Source of the DNA: Paenibacillus xylaniclasticus
GTDB taxonomy: Bacteria > Bacillota > Bacilli > Paenibacillales > Paenibacillaceae
Reading direction: 5' to 3'
Assembly (NCBI RefSeq): GCF_004001065.1
Contig: NZ_BIML01000003.1
Coordinates: 248,001-312,000, forward strand
DNA: 64,000 nucleotides
A program made the translations under genes and the position numbers. Shown piece by piece: positions 35,366 through 44,906 of this stretch (its first letter is position 1; every line of letters starts with the position of its first letter). The notes under the pieces are model-generated. The model worked only from the letters and a program-made list of their open reading frames with translations. It was not told where the DNA came from and did no database searches.

Positions 35366-36343
35366 TTAATGTTTATGCCGCTTCGAGAGCTCCTCTAGCA
35401 TATTAGCGCTGCTTCTCTCTAACACCATTGGATACAGCTCTACTTTATCGGGTGCTATTTCTTTAAGCTCATCATATACAGCAGCTGAGGCATATACCTT
35501 ATCGGACTGCTGAATCGCCTTCTCCAGTTGAGCACGGTTATCGCATCCGACCGCATGCGACTCGATATGCTCAAGTCCTGCATCAAGAACATTACGTGCC
35601 ATCCACTGACCGCCTGCCTTGCCGAGGCAGACGAAGCTCACCTTGCTGCCAGGCTTAAATTTCGAAAGCTCGACAAGCAGAGGCATTCCGATCGTGGCGC
35701 CAATGACATGAACCGCCTTCTTCATTGAAGCGAACCGCTGCTTTACCTCTTCAGCATGGTTCAGCGTCGTCACGATTACGTCTGATTGCTCCATGATTTG
35801 TAAAGCCTTCCCCTCTGCCGATGACAGGTCCTCTACAAAAACAGTCGTAACCTCCCCGTTCGTCATTCGCTCAATTTGTTGTCGGTAAAAAAGATGATCG
35901 TGCTCCTTGCATTCGATCAGCACGACACGCAACGGTTCGATCGACTCCGATTCATTCAACAGAACATACGCTAATCCCGCCGTAAAAAAGTCCGTCAGAG
36001 GAATTCGCATAGCGGCAGCCTCTTCTATCGTCTTCACCACCAGTTGCTGCATCTTCTCCCGGCTATTGCGCAATTCCGATACGTGGTCATTGTTCAAAAC
36101 TTGCGTACCTCTGCCCTTGTGCATCGCTAATAAGCCTTCATCCCGCAGCTGCGTATAGACTAGGTTCACCGTGTTGCGGTTCAGCCCCAGCAAATCGGCC
36201 ATCTGGTTAGCAGACGGAAGCATGTCGCCCGGTGCGATCCTACCTAGTCCGATCAGCCATTTTATTTGCTCTTTCAGCTGCGTATTGACGCTAAAGTTCA
36301 ATTTTGAATCTGCCTTGACGAGCAGCTCCTTATCGATCCTCAT
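35366..36343 (-). CDS. GntR-family transcription regulator with large effector domain
   Basis: DNA-binding regulator with an N-terminal winged helix: QLKEQIKWLIGLGRIAPGDM, LPSANQMADLLGLNRNTVNL and YTQLRDEGLLAMHKGRGTQV. The ~220-residue C-terminal part does not resemble the FadR or UTRA effector domains; it reads like a Rossmann-type ligand domain (VVLIECKEHDHLFYRQQIER, VHVIGATIGMPLLVELSKF). It is divergent from the HPP membrane-protein gene with two operator-like palindromes between them, so it probably controls that gene and itself. Effector unknown. Confidence 0.85.
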   Translation of the reverse strand: MRIDKELLVKADSKLNFSVNTQLKEQIKWLIGLGRIAPGDMLPSANQMADLLGLNRNTVNLVYTQLRDEGLLAMHKGRGTQVLNNDHVSELRNSREKMQQLVVKTIEEAAAMRIPLTDFFTAGLAYVLLNESESIEPLRVVLIECKEHDHLFYRQQIERMTNGEVTTVFVEDLSSAEGKALQIMEQSDVIVTTLNHAEEVKQRFASMKKAVHVIGATIGMPLLVELSKFKPGSKVSFVCLGKAGGQWMARNVLDAGLEHIESHAVGCDNRAQLEKAIQQSDKVYASAAVYDELKEIAPDKVELYPMVLERSSANMLEELSKRHKH

Positions 36344-36398
36344 CGGCCTTCTCCGTTCCAGACTAAAATTCGAACCCCATATCCATTATTACTATACC

Positions 36399-36412
36399 AC
36401 TATTAAAATAGT
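36399..36412. promoter_or_regulatory. Palindrome in the gntR-HPP intergenic region
   Basis: Perfect 14-base inverted repeat actatt-aa-aatagt. A related half-palindromic block, aactagttaactat, lies at 36489-36502 overlapping the start of the HPP transcript. Both are reasonable operators for the divergent GntR regulator. Confidence 0.45.
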
Positions 36413-36443
36413 TATTTCATCAATCGCCTATGCTGACTTTGGA

Positions 36444-36472
36444 TTGACATCCGATGAAGTCCAGCATATTAT
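36444..36472 (+). promoter_or_regulatory. Sigma-A promoter of the HPP gene
   Basis: TTGACA at 36444-36449 and TATTAT at 36467-36472 with a 17-base spacer, about 55 bases upstream of the gene. Confidence 0.75.
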
Positions 36473-36526
36473 ACATATATATCTATTCAACTAGTTAACT
36501 ATGTATTTATGTAAAGGAGTTTTCTT

Positions 36527-37057
36527 ATGCCATCATCCTCAACACCGCTACGTTCATTTTTCAGCAAAATGTCAGGAGCGGGCACTAGCCCACTCAACGT
36601 TTCGGCGCGAACGGCACTTATCGGCTTTATCGGCGGTGCTGCCACAATCAGCCTGCTTGCTTTATTAACGGATCTAAGCTCTGCAGCATGGCTGATGGCT
36701 CCGTTCGGAGCAAGCTGCGTGCTCGCCTTCGGCTTATGGGACGCTCCCCTGTCCCAGCCACGTAATATTGTCGGAGGACACCTCGTCTCTACTGCGACCG
36801 GACTGCTGCTGTTTTCTCTGTTCGGAAGCAGCTTTTGGGTCGTCGGCCTCGGAGTAGGTCTTGCTATCGCATTCATGCATTTGACCAAAACGACTCACCC
36901 GCCTGCAGGAGCAGACCCTATTGTCGTCATTCTCGCCGGAAGTTCATGGTCATTCCTAATCAATCCCGTGCTCATCGGCTCCATTGTCATCGTCCTGCTC
37001 GCCTTAGTCATCAACAATCTGGATAAGCAGCGGCGGTACCCGAAATTTTGGATCTAA
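36527..37057 (+). CDS. HPP-family integral membrane protein
   Basis: Small membrane protein of 176 residues with four to five membrane helices and the family motifs MAPFGASCVLAFG, SQPRNIVGGHLVST and the eponymous THPPAGADPIVVILAG. HPP proteins in cyanobacteria and chloroplasts transport nitrite; bacterial members are mostly untested. No nitrite or nitrate gene is adjacent, so the substrate remains open. AAAGGAG precedes the ATG. Expression is probably set by the divergent GntR regulator. Confidence 0.88.
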   Translation: MPSSSTPLRSFFSKMSGAGTSPLNVSARTALIGFIGGAATISLLALLTDLSSAAWLMAPFGASCVLAFGLWDAPLSQPRNIVGGHLVSTATGLLLFSLFGSSFWVVGLGVGLAIAFMHLTKTTHPPAGADPIVVILAGSSWSFLINPVLIGSIVIVLLALVINNLDKQRRYPKFWI

Positions 37058-37203
37058 AAAAGAGCTGAACAGAATGTCAGTAGCCACGGAGCAGATAACG
37101 CGATAGATATACATTTTGCACAGTCTTTCATGAACTTTCCTCTCACATATGGCTAGATTACTGCAAGATGTGCAGCAATTGGGCTTCGTTGCGGATAAAC
37201 GAT

Positions 37204-37252
37204 AAAAGGTTGCGTCAAAAAACAGCCTCACTGTTTTCTGCCACAACCTTTT
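37204..37252 (-). terminator. Double-stem terminator, copy 1 of a repeated element
   Basis: Outer stem aaaaggttg (37204-37212) / caacctttt (37244-37252), inner stem aaaacag / ctgtttt. On the minus strand the inner stem ends in TTTTTT. It lies 47 bases past the stop of the last gene of the operon at 37-48 kb. The element at 48398-48442 has the same architecture and clearly related sequence. Confidence 0.8.
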
Positions 37253-37298
37253 GTTGTTGAAACTTATGAGAACAGTCGCTCTTCCTTTAATTGAGCCT

Positions 37299-38285
37299 TT
37301 AACGCTCCGGTCTCCAATCGCGAATGAACGATTGAATATCAACGCTCCGTGGTCTGCCGCTCAGCATGGCCGCCGCGTCAGCCATTTGCTGCTCCTCCTG
37401 CACAATACTTGCGAGCAAAGGAGCTGTGCCATATGATTTACGATCGAATGAGCTAAGCCAGCTTGCATGCTCGATGTCGCTTAGGTCCGAGAGCAGCTCC
37501 GCTGCATCATGAATTTGCTCCATCACCCAATCCTCATAGCTGCTGATCGTATCGATTGCAAGCTGCAGCAGTAGCTCCCTACCTTCTAAGCTCTCGGGAG
37601 TCGTGACATAGATGTCGCGCTGGGCTACGGATATCGAGCCGTCCGCAACGATCCGAATGCCGAGCGGCTCAATCCGGCTCAGCTCCGGCTCGGCGACCGC
37701 CCATGCATCAGCCTCCCGCCGTTCTAAGGAGCGCAGCGTATCGGCTGGCGCAAGCTTCTTCGACTTCACGTCAGACTGAGACAGTCCTGCGGAGTCGAGC
37801 GCCTGCAGAAGAAGCAAATGCTCATTGGAAGCCGGCGCATAAGCAACCCGCTTCCCTTTCAAGTCAGCCGCAGCAAACAGGTCGGAGTCAAGCGGAACAA
37901 CGATTGCATAAGCAGCAGGATTCGCCGGTTCCACAGCCAGATAAATGAGCGAGGCGTCTTCCCGATGCAGCAGGGCAGGAACGGCGTCGCCAACGGCAAC
38001 CATGTCGACACGCCCTTCTTCGACGGCTTGGAACAGCGATGCATCGTCATCGTAATGGTACCATTCGACCGTGACCGATAACGATTGCTCCGCCAGCCGA
38101 GCTTCCAGATCGCCCCGCTCCCGCAATCCAATTAGAGCGCTGCTGCCGCTGTACCCCAGCTTCAGCTTGCCGGTGTCAACAGGCTGCCTGACGAGACTCC
38201 CCGACTCGTAGCCTCCGCAGCCAATAAGAAGCAGCAGAGCCGTTAACAGAGCGATTCCCGCACACATCTTCAGAACTCGCATCAT
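37299..38285 (-). CDS. SsuA/NMT1-type ABC substrate-binding lipoprotein
   Basis: Extracellular receptor of the nitrate/sulfonate/taurine class. Signal peptide ends in a lipobox LLLIGCGG. The mature part reads GKLKLGYSGSSALIGLRERG, FQAVEEGRVDMVAVGDAVPA, LKGKRVAYAPASNEHLLLLQ and EADAWAVAEPELSRIE, the usual periplasmic-binding fold of SsuA. It is the last gene of the ten-gene run and is 15 bases after the permease. A second, different binding protein lies on the other side of that permease, so the importer may have two receptors. Confidence 0.85.
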   Translation of the reverse strand: MMRVLKMCAGIALLTALLLLIGCGGYESGSLVRQPVDTGKLKLGYSGSSALIGLRERGDLEARLAEQSLSVTVEWYHYDDDASLFQAVEEGRVDMVAVGDAVPALLHREDASLIYLAVEPANPAAYAIVVPLDSDLFAAADLKGKRVAYAPASNEHLLLLQALDSAGLSQSDVKSKKLAPADTLRSLERREADAWAVAEPELSRIEPLGIRIVADGSISVAQRDIYVTTPESLEGRELLLQLAIDTISSYEDWVMEQIHDAAELLSDLSDIEHASWLSSFDRKSYGTAPLLASIVQEEQQMADAAAMLSGRPRSVDIQSFIRDWRPER

Positions 38286-38300
38286 TCCCTCTTGCTGCCG

Positions 38301-39083
38301 CTAACCATTATTAGACAGTCCTTTCCGCCAGCGGGTGAACCGCGATTCGATTATCGCCAGCACGTAATTGAGCAGCAAGCCGAGAATCGCGAGCAAAATA
38401 ATGCCTGCATACATGTCTGGAATTTGGAAAATCTCCTGCGAGTTCAAAATATAGAAGCCGAGTCCTCTCGACGAACCGATCATCTCAGCAGCAACCAGAG
38501 CCGTAATACAGTACGCCCCGCCCAGCCGGATGCCTGTAAAAATATTCGGCGCAGCCGCAGGCAATATGACACGGAAGAACAGAAACAGCTGCGAGCCGCC
38601 CATCGACTTCGCCGAATCGATCAATAGCTTGTCGACCTGCTTCGTTCCACTGACCGTATTGAGCAGAATCGGCCAGAACGATGCCCAAAAGATAATAGCC
38701 GTTTTGGACGATTCACCGATGCCAAGAAACAAGATAAAGACAGGGAACAAGGCGAATGCCGACACTTGTCTGGCCAGCTGAAGCAGCGGATCGAGAATCG
38801 CCTCGAACCGTTTGAACCAGCCAAGAAGCAGCCCGATTACGGTCCCCGCTGCAATAGCGAGCAAAAGTCCGGACAGGGAACGGCGCAGGCTTGCCGTTAC
38901 ATGCTTCCACAGTTCACCGTTCTCGATCAGCCTCCCAATCGAGACAATGACGTCCGTCGGCGGACTTAAGTAGGCGGAATTGACGATGCCCAGCCTCGGA
39001 AGCAGCTCCCAGACGACGAAGAATGCAACGATCGCCAAGCTTCGATCGACCACTTTTTTGAACCACGTTAATTTTCCGCTCAT
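38301..39083 (-). CDS. SsuC-type ABC transporter permease
   Basis: Membrane subunit of a nitrate/sulfonate/taurine-class importer, 260 residues and about six helices. The EAA loop appears as DSAKSMGGSQLFLFFRVILPAAAPNIFTGI, followed by LGGAYCITALVAAEMIGSSRGLGFYIL, a characteristic SsuC/TauC sequence. It lies between two binding-protein genes. The ATPase of the system is encoded further upstream in the same operon (43974-44906). Confidence 0.9.
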   Translation of the reverse strand: MSGKLTWFKKVVDRSLAIVAFFVVWELLPRLGIVNSAYLSPPTDVIVSIGRLIENGELWKHVTASLRRSLSGLLLAIAAGTVIGLLLGWFKRFEAILDPLLQLARQVSAFALFPVFILFLGIGESSKTAIIFWASFWPILLNTVSGTKQVDKLLIDSAKSMGGSQLFLFFRVILPAAAPNIFTGIRLGGAYCITALVAAEMIGSSRGLGFYILNSQEIFQIPDMYAGIILLAILGLLLNYVLAIIESRFTRWRKGLSNNG

Positions 39084-39107
39084 GAAGCTTCTCTCCTCCT
39101 ACGGCAG

Positions 39108-40136
39108 CTACACCGACGGCTTAGTCGCAAACTCATTAAATTCATTCGTATAGACGTCCTTGACGGTCACTTTACCTTTTGGGATTTTGCCATTTTCCTC
39201 AAGAATGTCGATATAGTACTGAATCGGCTCCTCCGTCACAATAAGATCATCCACATAGGCGTATCTGTCGATGTACTTCACATCCATACCGAGCCGCTCT
39301 GCAATAATTTGCTTTGCTTCCTCTGGATGCTCATTTACCCAGTTCGCCGTCTTCGCGATAGCAGATACGAAATCCCGCACCGCCTCCGGATGCTTCTTCG
39401 CAAACTTTCCGTTAACGCTGTATGGCGCCATTCCGCCGAGTCCGCCGTCCAAATCGTAATCGCTCCATAATTTGACCAGCTTATCATTATGCTCTGCCTT
39501 GCCGGAGAATGGCGCATGGATTATCGCAAGATCGATGCCGCCCTGCTCCAAAGTCTGCTCCTGCTTGTCATCTGGGACGACAAGAAACTCGATTTTGCTC
39601 ACGTCGACGCCCTGCTCCTTGAACCATTTCTTCGAAACGAACTCCGCGCAAGCGCCAAAGCTGTTGAAGCCGATCGTCTTGCCTTCCAGATCCTTCGGCG
39701 TCTTAATAGAGCCGTCATTGCGGGCAAAATATTTCATATGCGGCGCTTCCTCCAGCGTCTTGCCTCCCGCAGATACGACTTTAATATCGGCACCACTCGC
39801 GATGGCCGAGATGACAAGCGGCACCATCCGAGCACCGAAATCGATGTCTCCCGTTCCGACGAGCGGAATAATTTGCGGCGCAGCTATCTTGCCGACATAC
39901 TTCGGTCTCGTACTCGTTCCTTCGAAGTAACCGAGCTGATCCGCTAGATAGACTAAGTCGAAGCCGGGATTGTCCGGATATTTAAATTCGACAACTTCTT
40001 CCTCATTGCCCGCCCCTTGCTCGTTGTCGCTGCCGCCGCCAGAGCTGCTGCTGCAAGCAGATAATACTGCCGCTAGTGTACTGATTACGAAGAGCTTTGC
40101 CCATCTTCTCCTCTTTAATAAAGAGTGATGAATCAT
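39108..40136 (-). CDS. SsuA-type ABC substrate-binding lipoprotein
   Basis: Receptor of the same importer. Lipobox LSACSSSS follows a short hydrophobic signal. The fold is seen in EFKYPDNPGFDLVYLADQLGYF, RMVPLVISAIASGADIKVVS, LEGKTIGFNSFGACAEFVSK and GGIDLAIIHAPFSGKAE. I chose the ATG at 40136 because AAAGGAG precedes it by 9 bases; the ATG at 40160 lies upstream of that ribosome site. The product of about 342 residues differs clearly from the second receptor at 37299-38285. Confidence 0.87.
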   Translation of the reverse strand: MIHHSLLKRRRWAKLFVISTLAAVLSACSSSSGGGSDNEQGAGNEEEVVEFKYPDNPGFDLVYLADQLGYFEGTSTRPKYVGKIAAPQIIPLVGTGDIDFGARMVPLVISAIASGADIKVVSAGGKTLEEAPHMKYFARNDGSIKTPKDLEGKTIGFNSFGACAEFVSKKWFKEQGVDVSKIEFLVVPDDKQEQTLEQGGIDLAIIHAPFSGKAEHNDKLVKLWSDYDLDGGLGGMAPYSVNGKFAKKHPEAVRDFVSAIAKTANWVNEHPEEAKQIIAERLGMDVKYIDRYAYVDDLIVTEEPIQYYIDILEENGKIPKGKVTVKDVYTNEFNEFATKPSV

Positions 40137-40167
40137 TCGGACTCTCTCCTTTTCTTTCATTAAGTAT

Positions 40168-40851
40168 CTATTTTAGGACCGTATGTTGACGATTGTTGAT
40201 ACGCAGCGCCAGCAGCAAGGCAATTACTCCCGTACTTAAGGCAGCCAGCGATATATAGAATGCCGTCGATTCCAGCAGACGCTCTCCGCTGTTGCTTGTG
40301 CCGCTATTGTCCAATGACGTACCCCTGCCTTCTGTTATGCCATGTGCCTGCTGAACACCTTCCGCGCTATGGTGGTCCTCTCCCCCTGTACCCGGAAGCA
40401 CTCTAGTGACCGATGCCGGCGTCTTAGCCCCGGCTTCACCCACCCATTCCACTACAGAGCCGTTCGCATAGGTCTGAACTGCTTTCCAGACGAGCTCCTG
40501 CACATCATCCGCTACTTTGCCCTGCAGCTTGAATTCACCGAATTCGCCCTCCTTCAGCCCGGCTCCTTCGGCTGTCCATACGATGGAAGCGTTGCCGCCA
40601 TCCGCATCATTGCCAAACGAATAGCTCCAGCCCGGCTGCGGCAGGACGCGGCTAATCTCTACTCCCTCCGGGAACAACAATTCAATCGTTGTCGTCTCTG
40701 ATTGCTCCTCCGTCGGTACGCGAACCGTAAAAATTTCGTATGCCCCCTGCGTCGTCTCACTCGGCGACACTGTAACATGTGCGGATACAGTACCCGCCAG
40801 CGCCAGCATGAGTACGATCAGAACGATGGCTCCGACCGCCCATTTCGCCAC
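40168..40851 (-). CDS. YcnI-like copper-binding membrane-anchored protein
   Basis: Secreted, tail-anchored protein of the YcnI/DUF1775 family. The signal peptide ends VSAHVTVSPSE, so the mature protein starts with His, the copper ligand of YcnI proteins. The beta-sandwich is seen as YEIFTVRVPTEEQSETTTI, PQPGWSYSF and VWTAEGAGLKEGEFGEFKLQ. A C-terminal membrane helix (FYISLAALSTGVIALLLALR) anchors it. I prefer the GTG at 40851, which follows GGGGGAG by 6 bases; the frame extends to 40881 over the end of the ycnJ-like gene. Copper delivery to or with the neighbouring YcnJ is inferred. Confidence 0.85.
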   Translation of the reverse strand: MAKWAVGAIVLIVLMLALAGTVSAHVTVSPSETTQGAYEIFTVRVPTEEQSETTTIELLFPEGVEISRVLPQPGWSYSFGNDADGGNASIVWTAEGAGLKEGEFGEFKLQGKVADDVQELVWKAVQTYANGSVVEWVGEAGAKTPASVTRVLPGTGGEDHHSAEGVQQAHGITEGRGTSLDNSGTSNSGERLLESTAFYISLAALSTGVIALLLALRINNRQHTVLK

Positions 40852-40864
40852 CTGCGTCTCCCCC

Positions 40865-42544
40865 CTACTCCACAACTGCATGATTACTATAAAATGTTTT
40901 TGCCGTCACGTATTCGTCCAAATTCTCGTCCAGCACGCGCACCTCCAGCCTCCACTTGCCCGGCAGCGATAAATAGCTTCCTTCGGCCTCATAGCGTAAG
41001 TCGTACAGGCTAGTACGGCTTTCTGCCGCCGGCAGTACCGTTAGCGGTACATCGATCGGCGGAATGTCCGGATGATCGATCGATTGGAGCGTCAGCGTTA
41101 CGTTTCTTAGCCCATTATTGCTTCTAGCATCAGCTGCCTTCGCTTGTTTGCCCGACGCCCGCACCCCCCCGATAAAGACCGAGAACTGGTTCGTTGAGCC
41201 CGCTTGATTCGGCGTTATGATCGTCGCGATATGTACACCGTCTACCTTCTTATGCCAGAATAATGGTCCGGACGCCGGGAGCGGATTCAAATAGGTGAAC
41301 ACCGCGGTGATCCCGATCACGACGACGAACAAGCCGCAATCGAAGGTCAGCCAAGCCGATGCACGACGCAAGCGGCCGCTTCCAAGCGCATGTCTGATGC
41401 AGGCCCCCGCGGCCAAGACGAGCAGAACAGCGCCAGCCTTCGCGGTCATGAGCCGTCCCCACTGTGAATCCAGCAGCCGGTCGAAGCCGTTCGTGTACAG
41501 CGCAGCAGTAACGATTCCGCTGACGGCAAGGATGCCGATCGCAGCGAATGCAGCCTTTGACAGCCGCGCCGCGGCCGCACCGCCTGCTTCAGTCAACCGC
41601 CTCGCCCCAACGACCGTAAAGGCGAGCAGCACACCGGCCCATATGCTGGCTACCGTCAGATGCAGTACAACCAGCGCATAGGAAAGCACCGGGACAGTAT
41701 AGCCCATCGCATGACCGTTCAAGCCTTTGGCCGCGAATACGAGCAAGATCCACACCGCATCGACGGTACGCCATCTTCCGGTCAACCAGAAGCCGATGAA
41801 CGCTGCCGGAATTGCAAAGGCGTAAGACAATCCGATGGAGGTGCCCATAAGCAGCTCCATCCGATGGGCCGACTCGATGCCGATACGCAGCTTGCTGTAG
41901 TCCTGCCAGGCCAGGAGCAGCAGCGCGAGCAAATGATACCCGAGCAGCAGCCTGCGGATGCTTTCATAACGTCTTCGGTCCCAGCTTACGGCTGCCGGGG
42001 CATATACTCGCAAGCCGACCCATCCTGCTGCAGCAATCAAACCGAAAAAATATAGGCCGCGCACCAGCCAATAGGAAACGTTCTTGCTCAGCTCATGCTC
42101 CTCGTGCAAGCGTGAAGCTGAAACGTACCCGATGCTTGACTCTGTCGACAATCCGACCGTGAACACATAGGAGCCGCGGACCGGGTGTCCGTCAGCCGAT
42201 AACAGCCGATAAGCGACCGTGTAGCTTCCATCCTCCAGCGGCGGTAATGCCAAGGTGATCGCCCTGCGGCCTGCCTCCAGCACGGCTCCGTTTGAAGCAA
42301 CCGGCTTTCCTTGGCGGTCGTATACTTGAATGGCGAAGCCTCGGCTTTCCAGCCGTTCGTTGAACTTCAGCACGACAGTTGATGGAGCTTTGAGCAGCCG
42401 GCTGTCCGGAGCCGGCTGTGCGTCCGTCAGCGACGAATGTGCCGAGACGGTACCGCTTAGGAACAACAGCCACACGCTCGCCAATAGTGCTAACGGGATA
42501 GCAAGGCGGAGGCGGAGTAGGTTTCGGCCGAAACGTACGCTCAT
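40865..42544 (-). CDS. YcnJ-like copper transport protein (CopC-CopD fusion)
   Basis: Membrane protein with an extracytoplasmic CopC domain and a multi-helix CopD domain. The signal sequence ends VSAHSSLTDAQPAPDS, giving an N-terminal His copper ligand, and the CopC domain closes with SADGHPVRGSYVFTV, supplying another. The membrane part holds about eight helices. A C-terminal FixH/YtkA-like domain (NVTLTLQSIDHPDIPPID, LPGKWRLEVRVLD) follows. In Bacillus subtilis, ycnJ imports copper. Here it overlaps the monooxygenase gene by 4 bases, an unusual setting that ties copper handling to the operon. Confidence 0.88.
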   Translation of the reverse strand: MSVRFGRNLLRLRLAIPLALLASVWLLFLSGTVSAHSSLTDAQPAPDSRLLKAPSTVVLKFNERLESRGFAIQVYDRQGKPVASNGAVLEAGRRAITLALPPLEDGSYTVAYRLLSADGHPVRGSYVFTVGLSTESSIGYVSASRLHEEHELSKNVSYWLVRGLYFFGLIAAAGWVGLRVYAPAAVSWDRRRYESIRRLLLGYHLLALLLLAWQDYSKLRIGIESAHRMELLMGTSIGLSYAFAIPAAFIGFWLTGRWRTVDAVWILLVFAAKGLNGHAMGYTVPVLSYALVVLHLTVASIWAGVLLAFTVVGARRLTEAGGAAAARLSKAAFAAIGILAVSGIVTAALYTNGFDRLLDSQWGRLMTAKAGAVLLVLAAGACIRHALGSGRLRRASAWLTFDCGLFVVVIGITAVFTYLNPLPASGPLFWHKKVDGVHIATIITPNQAGSTNQFSVFIGGVRASGKQAKAADARSNNGLRNVTLTLQSIDHPDIPPIDVPLTVLPAAESRTSLYDLRYEAEGSYLSLPGKWRLEVRVLDENLDEYVTAKTFYSNHAVVE

Positions 42545-43977
42545 CCCAATCGGCGCGCCGCCTTGTCGAGCAGCCGCTGCTTGTCGTAGTCGACATACTG
42601 CCCGGCGTACGTTCGCACCGGATCACCTGCATAGAATCGCTCGTACAGCTCGTGTCTAGCGCCGAGTCGGCTGCCGACCAGCTCCCAGCTCAGCTTAAGC
42701 AACTTCACCCGATCTAGCGCATCTCGATCAGCTCCCCGGTACACCTTCTGAAGCTGCGAGCCTAATAAGCCGTTCAATTCCGCAATGGTCGAAGGCACCT
42801 GAAGCATTCCAGCACCGGACAGCTGCTGCAAAATTTCAAGCGCTCGGGGATAATAGACGTTGCCTAAATTTTTGGCCGTCGTAATCGGCTCAAGCGCAGG
42901 CTCCCATACGCCTAAAGGGTGAAGCTCCGCCCGATGCTCCGACGACAGCAGCAGCGCTCGGATCGATTCCAGCTGGTAATACAGCTCCGCCAGCTTCTCC
43001 TGAACGTGAGCGAACTTCGTGATGCCGATCGAATAAGCTAATTCGGTTCCGACCGCCGCCGTAAATTCGAGCTTGCTCGCTAACCGGACGATATTCTCAT
43101 GCAGGCTGAGCGCTCTGCTCAGCCGGTCTGATCGAATGCTCCAGATGGCCTCCGGATCATCCTTAATGAATACCCTCTCCCATGGAATGAGCGCATCGTC
43201 GAAGATGAGAACCGCATCCATCTCATCAAATCTCGAGCTAAGCGGATGATCATCTCTCTGCTCAGAGGCGAAAGACTCGCGGCAGATCATATGCACGCCG
43301 GGGTGACTGGCCGGGACCGCGAACATGACCGCGTAACGCTGCTCATCACCCGTCTTCTTGCTATGCGGAGATACGATGATTTCATCCATATAAGGAGCGC
43401 CGGTTGCGATCATTTTGGCCCCTCTGACGACGATGCCGTCTTTCGTCTCCCGGACGATTCTCACCGCTGTGTATAGGTCGCCCAGCTCGTGCGCCAGCTT
43501 CGTCCGGTCGATCTGCGGATCGTGACCGGCCGCCGTCACCAACAGATCGTTATCCCGAACGAACCTGTAATAGTCTGCGATCTTGGACGGAAAGTGCGGC
43601 TGCTCCTCCGCTATAAGGTTCCGAGCGACATACCAGGTCGTAAGCTGAGTCCGGTAAAATCCGCCGACGCGGCTCATGACGCCGAACGTTGCGTCCGACC
43701 AAAGCTTAAGACCATAGCTTCGTTTGAACAGTTCATCCTTCGATTCCGGTATGAGATAAGCGATATTCGCTTTGACTCCAGTATCGGTCTGGTAAGTGAC
43801 ATGGGCCTCCGTAGTAGGATCATCCTGCAAATCGAGAATAGCTGCTACCGACTGAACAGTCCCTTGGAACGCTGGATGGCTGCGAATATCGGGAACGATC
43901 CCTCCATCGAGCCATACTCGCCGCCCGTCATTCAATCGATTGAAATATGCTTCTCCTGCTGTCATATGCGATTTCAT
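42541..43977 (-). CDS. HpaB-family flavin-dependent monooxygenase
   Basis: Acyl-CoA-dehydrogenase-fold oxygenase of the 4-hydroxyphenylacetate 3-hydroxylase class. Family landmarks include [20 protein letters not shown] at the start, [17 protein letters not shown]-type sequence, [40 protein letters not shown] and [13 protein letters not shown]. Such enzymes use reduced FAD supplied by a separate reductase; no HpaC-type reductase is encoded here, so the operon's flavoprotein and ferredoxin are candidate partners. The gene overlaps both neighbours by 4 bases. The natural substrate could be a phenol or an organosulfur compound; the adjacent SsuABC-like importer favours the latter but does not prove it. 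Confidence 0.85.
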   Translation of the reverse strand: MKSHMTAGEAYFNRLNDGRRVWLDGGIVPDIRSHPAFQGTVQSVAAILDLQDDPTTEAHVTYQTDTGVKANIAYLIPESKDELFKRSYGLKLWSDATFGVMSRVGGFYRTQLTTWYVARNLIAEEQPHFPSKIADYYRFVRDNDLLVTAAGHDPQIDRTKLAHELGDLYTAVRIVRETKDGIVVRGAKMIATGAPYMDEIIVSPHSKKTGDEQRYAVMFAVPASHPGVHMICRESFASEQRDDHPLSSRFDEMDAVLIFDDALIPWERVFIKDDPEAIWSIRSDRLSRALSLHENIVRLASKLEFTAAVGTELAYSIGITKFAHVQEKLAELYYQLESIRALLLSSEHRAELHPLGVWEPALEPITTAKNLGNVYYPRALEILQQLSGAGMLQVPSTIAELNGLLGSQLQKVYRGADRDALDRVKLLKLSWELVGSRLGARHELYERFYAGDPVRTYAGQYVDYDKQRLLDKAARRLG

Positions 43978-44906
43978 CCTCCACTCTGATCAGCTACCGT
44001 TTGCCGCCCTCTTCTGTAATGGTCTTCTTCAAGCTCTGCAATAAGCTGCGGCTTAATAGCAACAACCGAGCTGCCGTGCGCAAGGCCGACCGGGAGAGCC
44101 GCTTCGGGCTTGCCCAGCTGCTGGGAGCGGTCAACTTCGTCCTTCAATATCTCCCAAGCCCGCTGACGCAGACTGATAAAGCTTTCAGAGTTACGAATTT
44201 CTGCGGCGCGCGGACGCTCCAGCGGAATATCGATCAGCTCTTTCACTTTGCCCGGCCTCGCAGTCATAACAGCGACACGGTCCGCCAGATAGATCGCTTC
44301 ATCCAGACTGTGCGTAATAAAGACGATCGTAGTCTTCTTTGCCTCCCAAATACGCAGCAGCTCCGATTGCAAAATCTCGCGTGTCTGCGCATCAAGCGCC
44401 GCGAACGGTTCATCCATCAGCAGCACATCTGGAGAGTAAGCAAGCGAACGGGCAATGGCAACGCGCTGCTTCATGCCGCCGGACAGCTCATGAGGATACC
44501 GGTTCTCGAAATCTTGCAGGCCGACAAGCTGAATATATTCCCTCGCGATCTGCTTACGCTCCTTCGAGCGGACGCCTCGGATTTGTAATCCAACCTCGAC
44601 ATTCTGCAGGACCGTACGCCAAGGAAACAGCGCATAGCCTTGAAACACGACGCCACTCTTCTTATTGACGCCGTCTATCGGAACACCGTCTACCGCAATG
44701 GCACCTGAGGTCTGCTTGGATAATCCGGCTAGAATATGGAGAAAGGTCGACTTGCCGCAGCCGCTCGGGCCTAGCACGGCAAGAAATTCACCTTCTCTCA
44801 CCTCCAGATCGAAGCCGTCCAATACCGTAATCGGCTCGTTATTCTTCGCATCGTTCGTTGATTTGAATTGCATAAATACCTGTTTGGCCGATATTTTGAC
44901 GGTCAT
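43974..44906 (-). CDS. SsuB-type ABC transporter ATP-binding protein
   Basis: ATPase of the nitrate/sulfonate/taurine-class importer whose other parts lie at 37-40 kb. Walker A is [16 protein letters not shown], signature [16 protein letters not shown], Walker [13 protein letters not shown], and the switch His is in FITHSLDEA. 310 residues is longer than usual by about 50 at the C-terminus ([20 protein letters not shown]), an extension without a recognisable domain. It overlaps the upstream and downstream genes by 4 bases each. Confidence 0.92.
   Translation of the reverse strand: MTVKISAKQVFMQFKSTNDAKNNEPITVLDGFDLEVREGEFLAVLGPSGCGKSTFLHILAGLSKQTSGAIAVDGVPIDGVNKKSGVVFQGYALFPWRTVLQNVEVGLQIRGVRSKERKQIAREYIQLVGLQDFENRYPHELSGGMKQRVAIARSLAYSPDVLLMDEPFAALDAQTREILQSELLRIWEAKKTTIVFITHSLDEAIYLADRVAVMTARPGKVKELIDIPLERPRAAEIRNSESFISLRQRAWEILKDEVDRSQQLGKPEAALPVGLAHGSSVVAIKPQLIAELEEDHYRRGRQTVADQSGG

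Noticed and set aside
35155-35406. 83-codon open frame on the plus strand
   Set aside because: It has no ribosome site, overlaps the end of the GntR gene and shows no domain; a minus-strand small frame in the same stretch is at least as plausible.
36499-36888. 129-codon open frame on the minus strand
   Set aside because: Antisense of the HPP gene, which has a promoter, ribosome site and family motifs.
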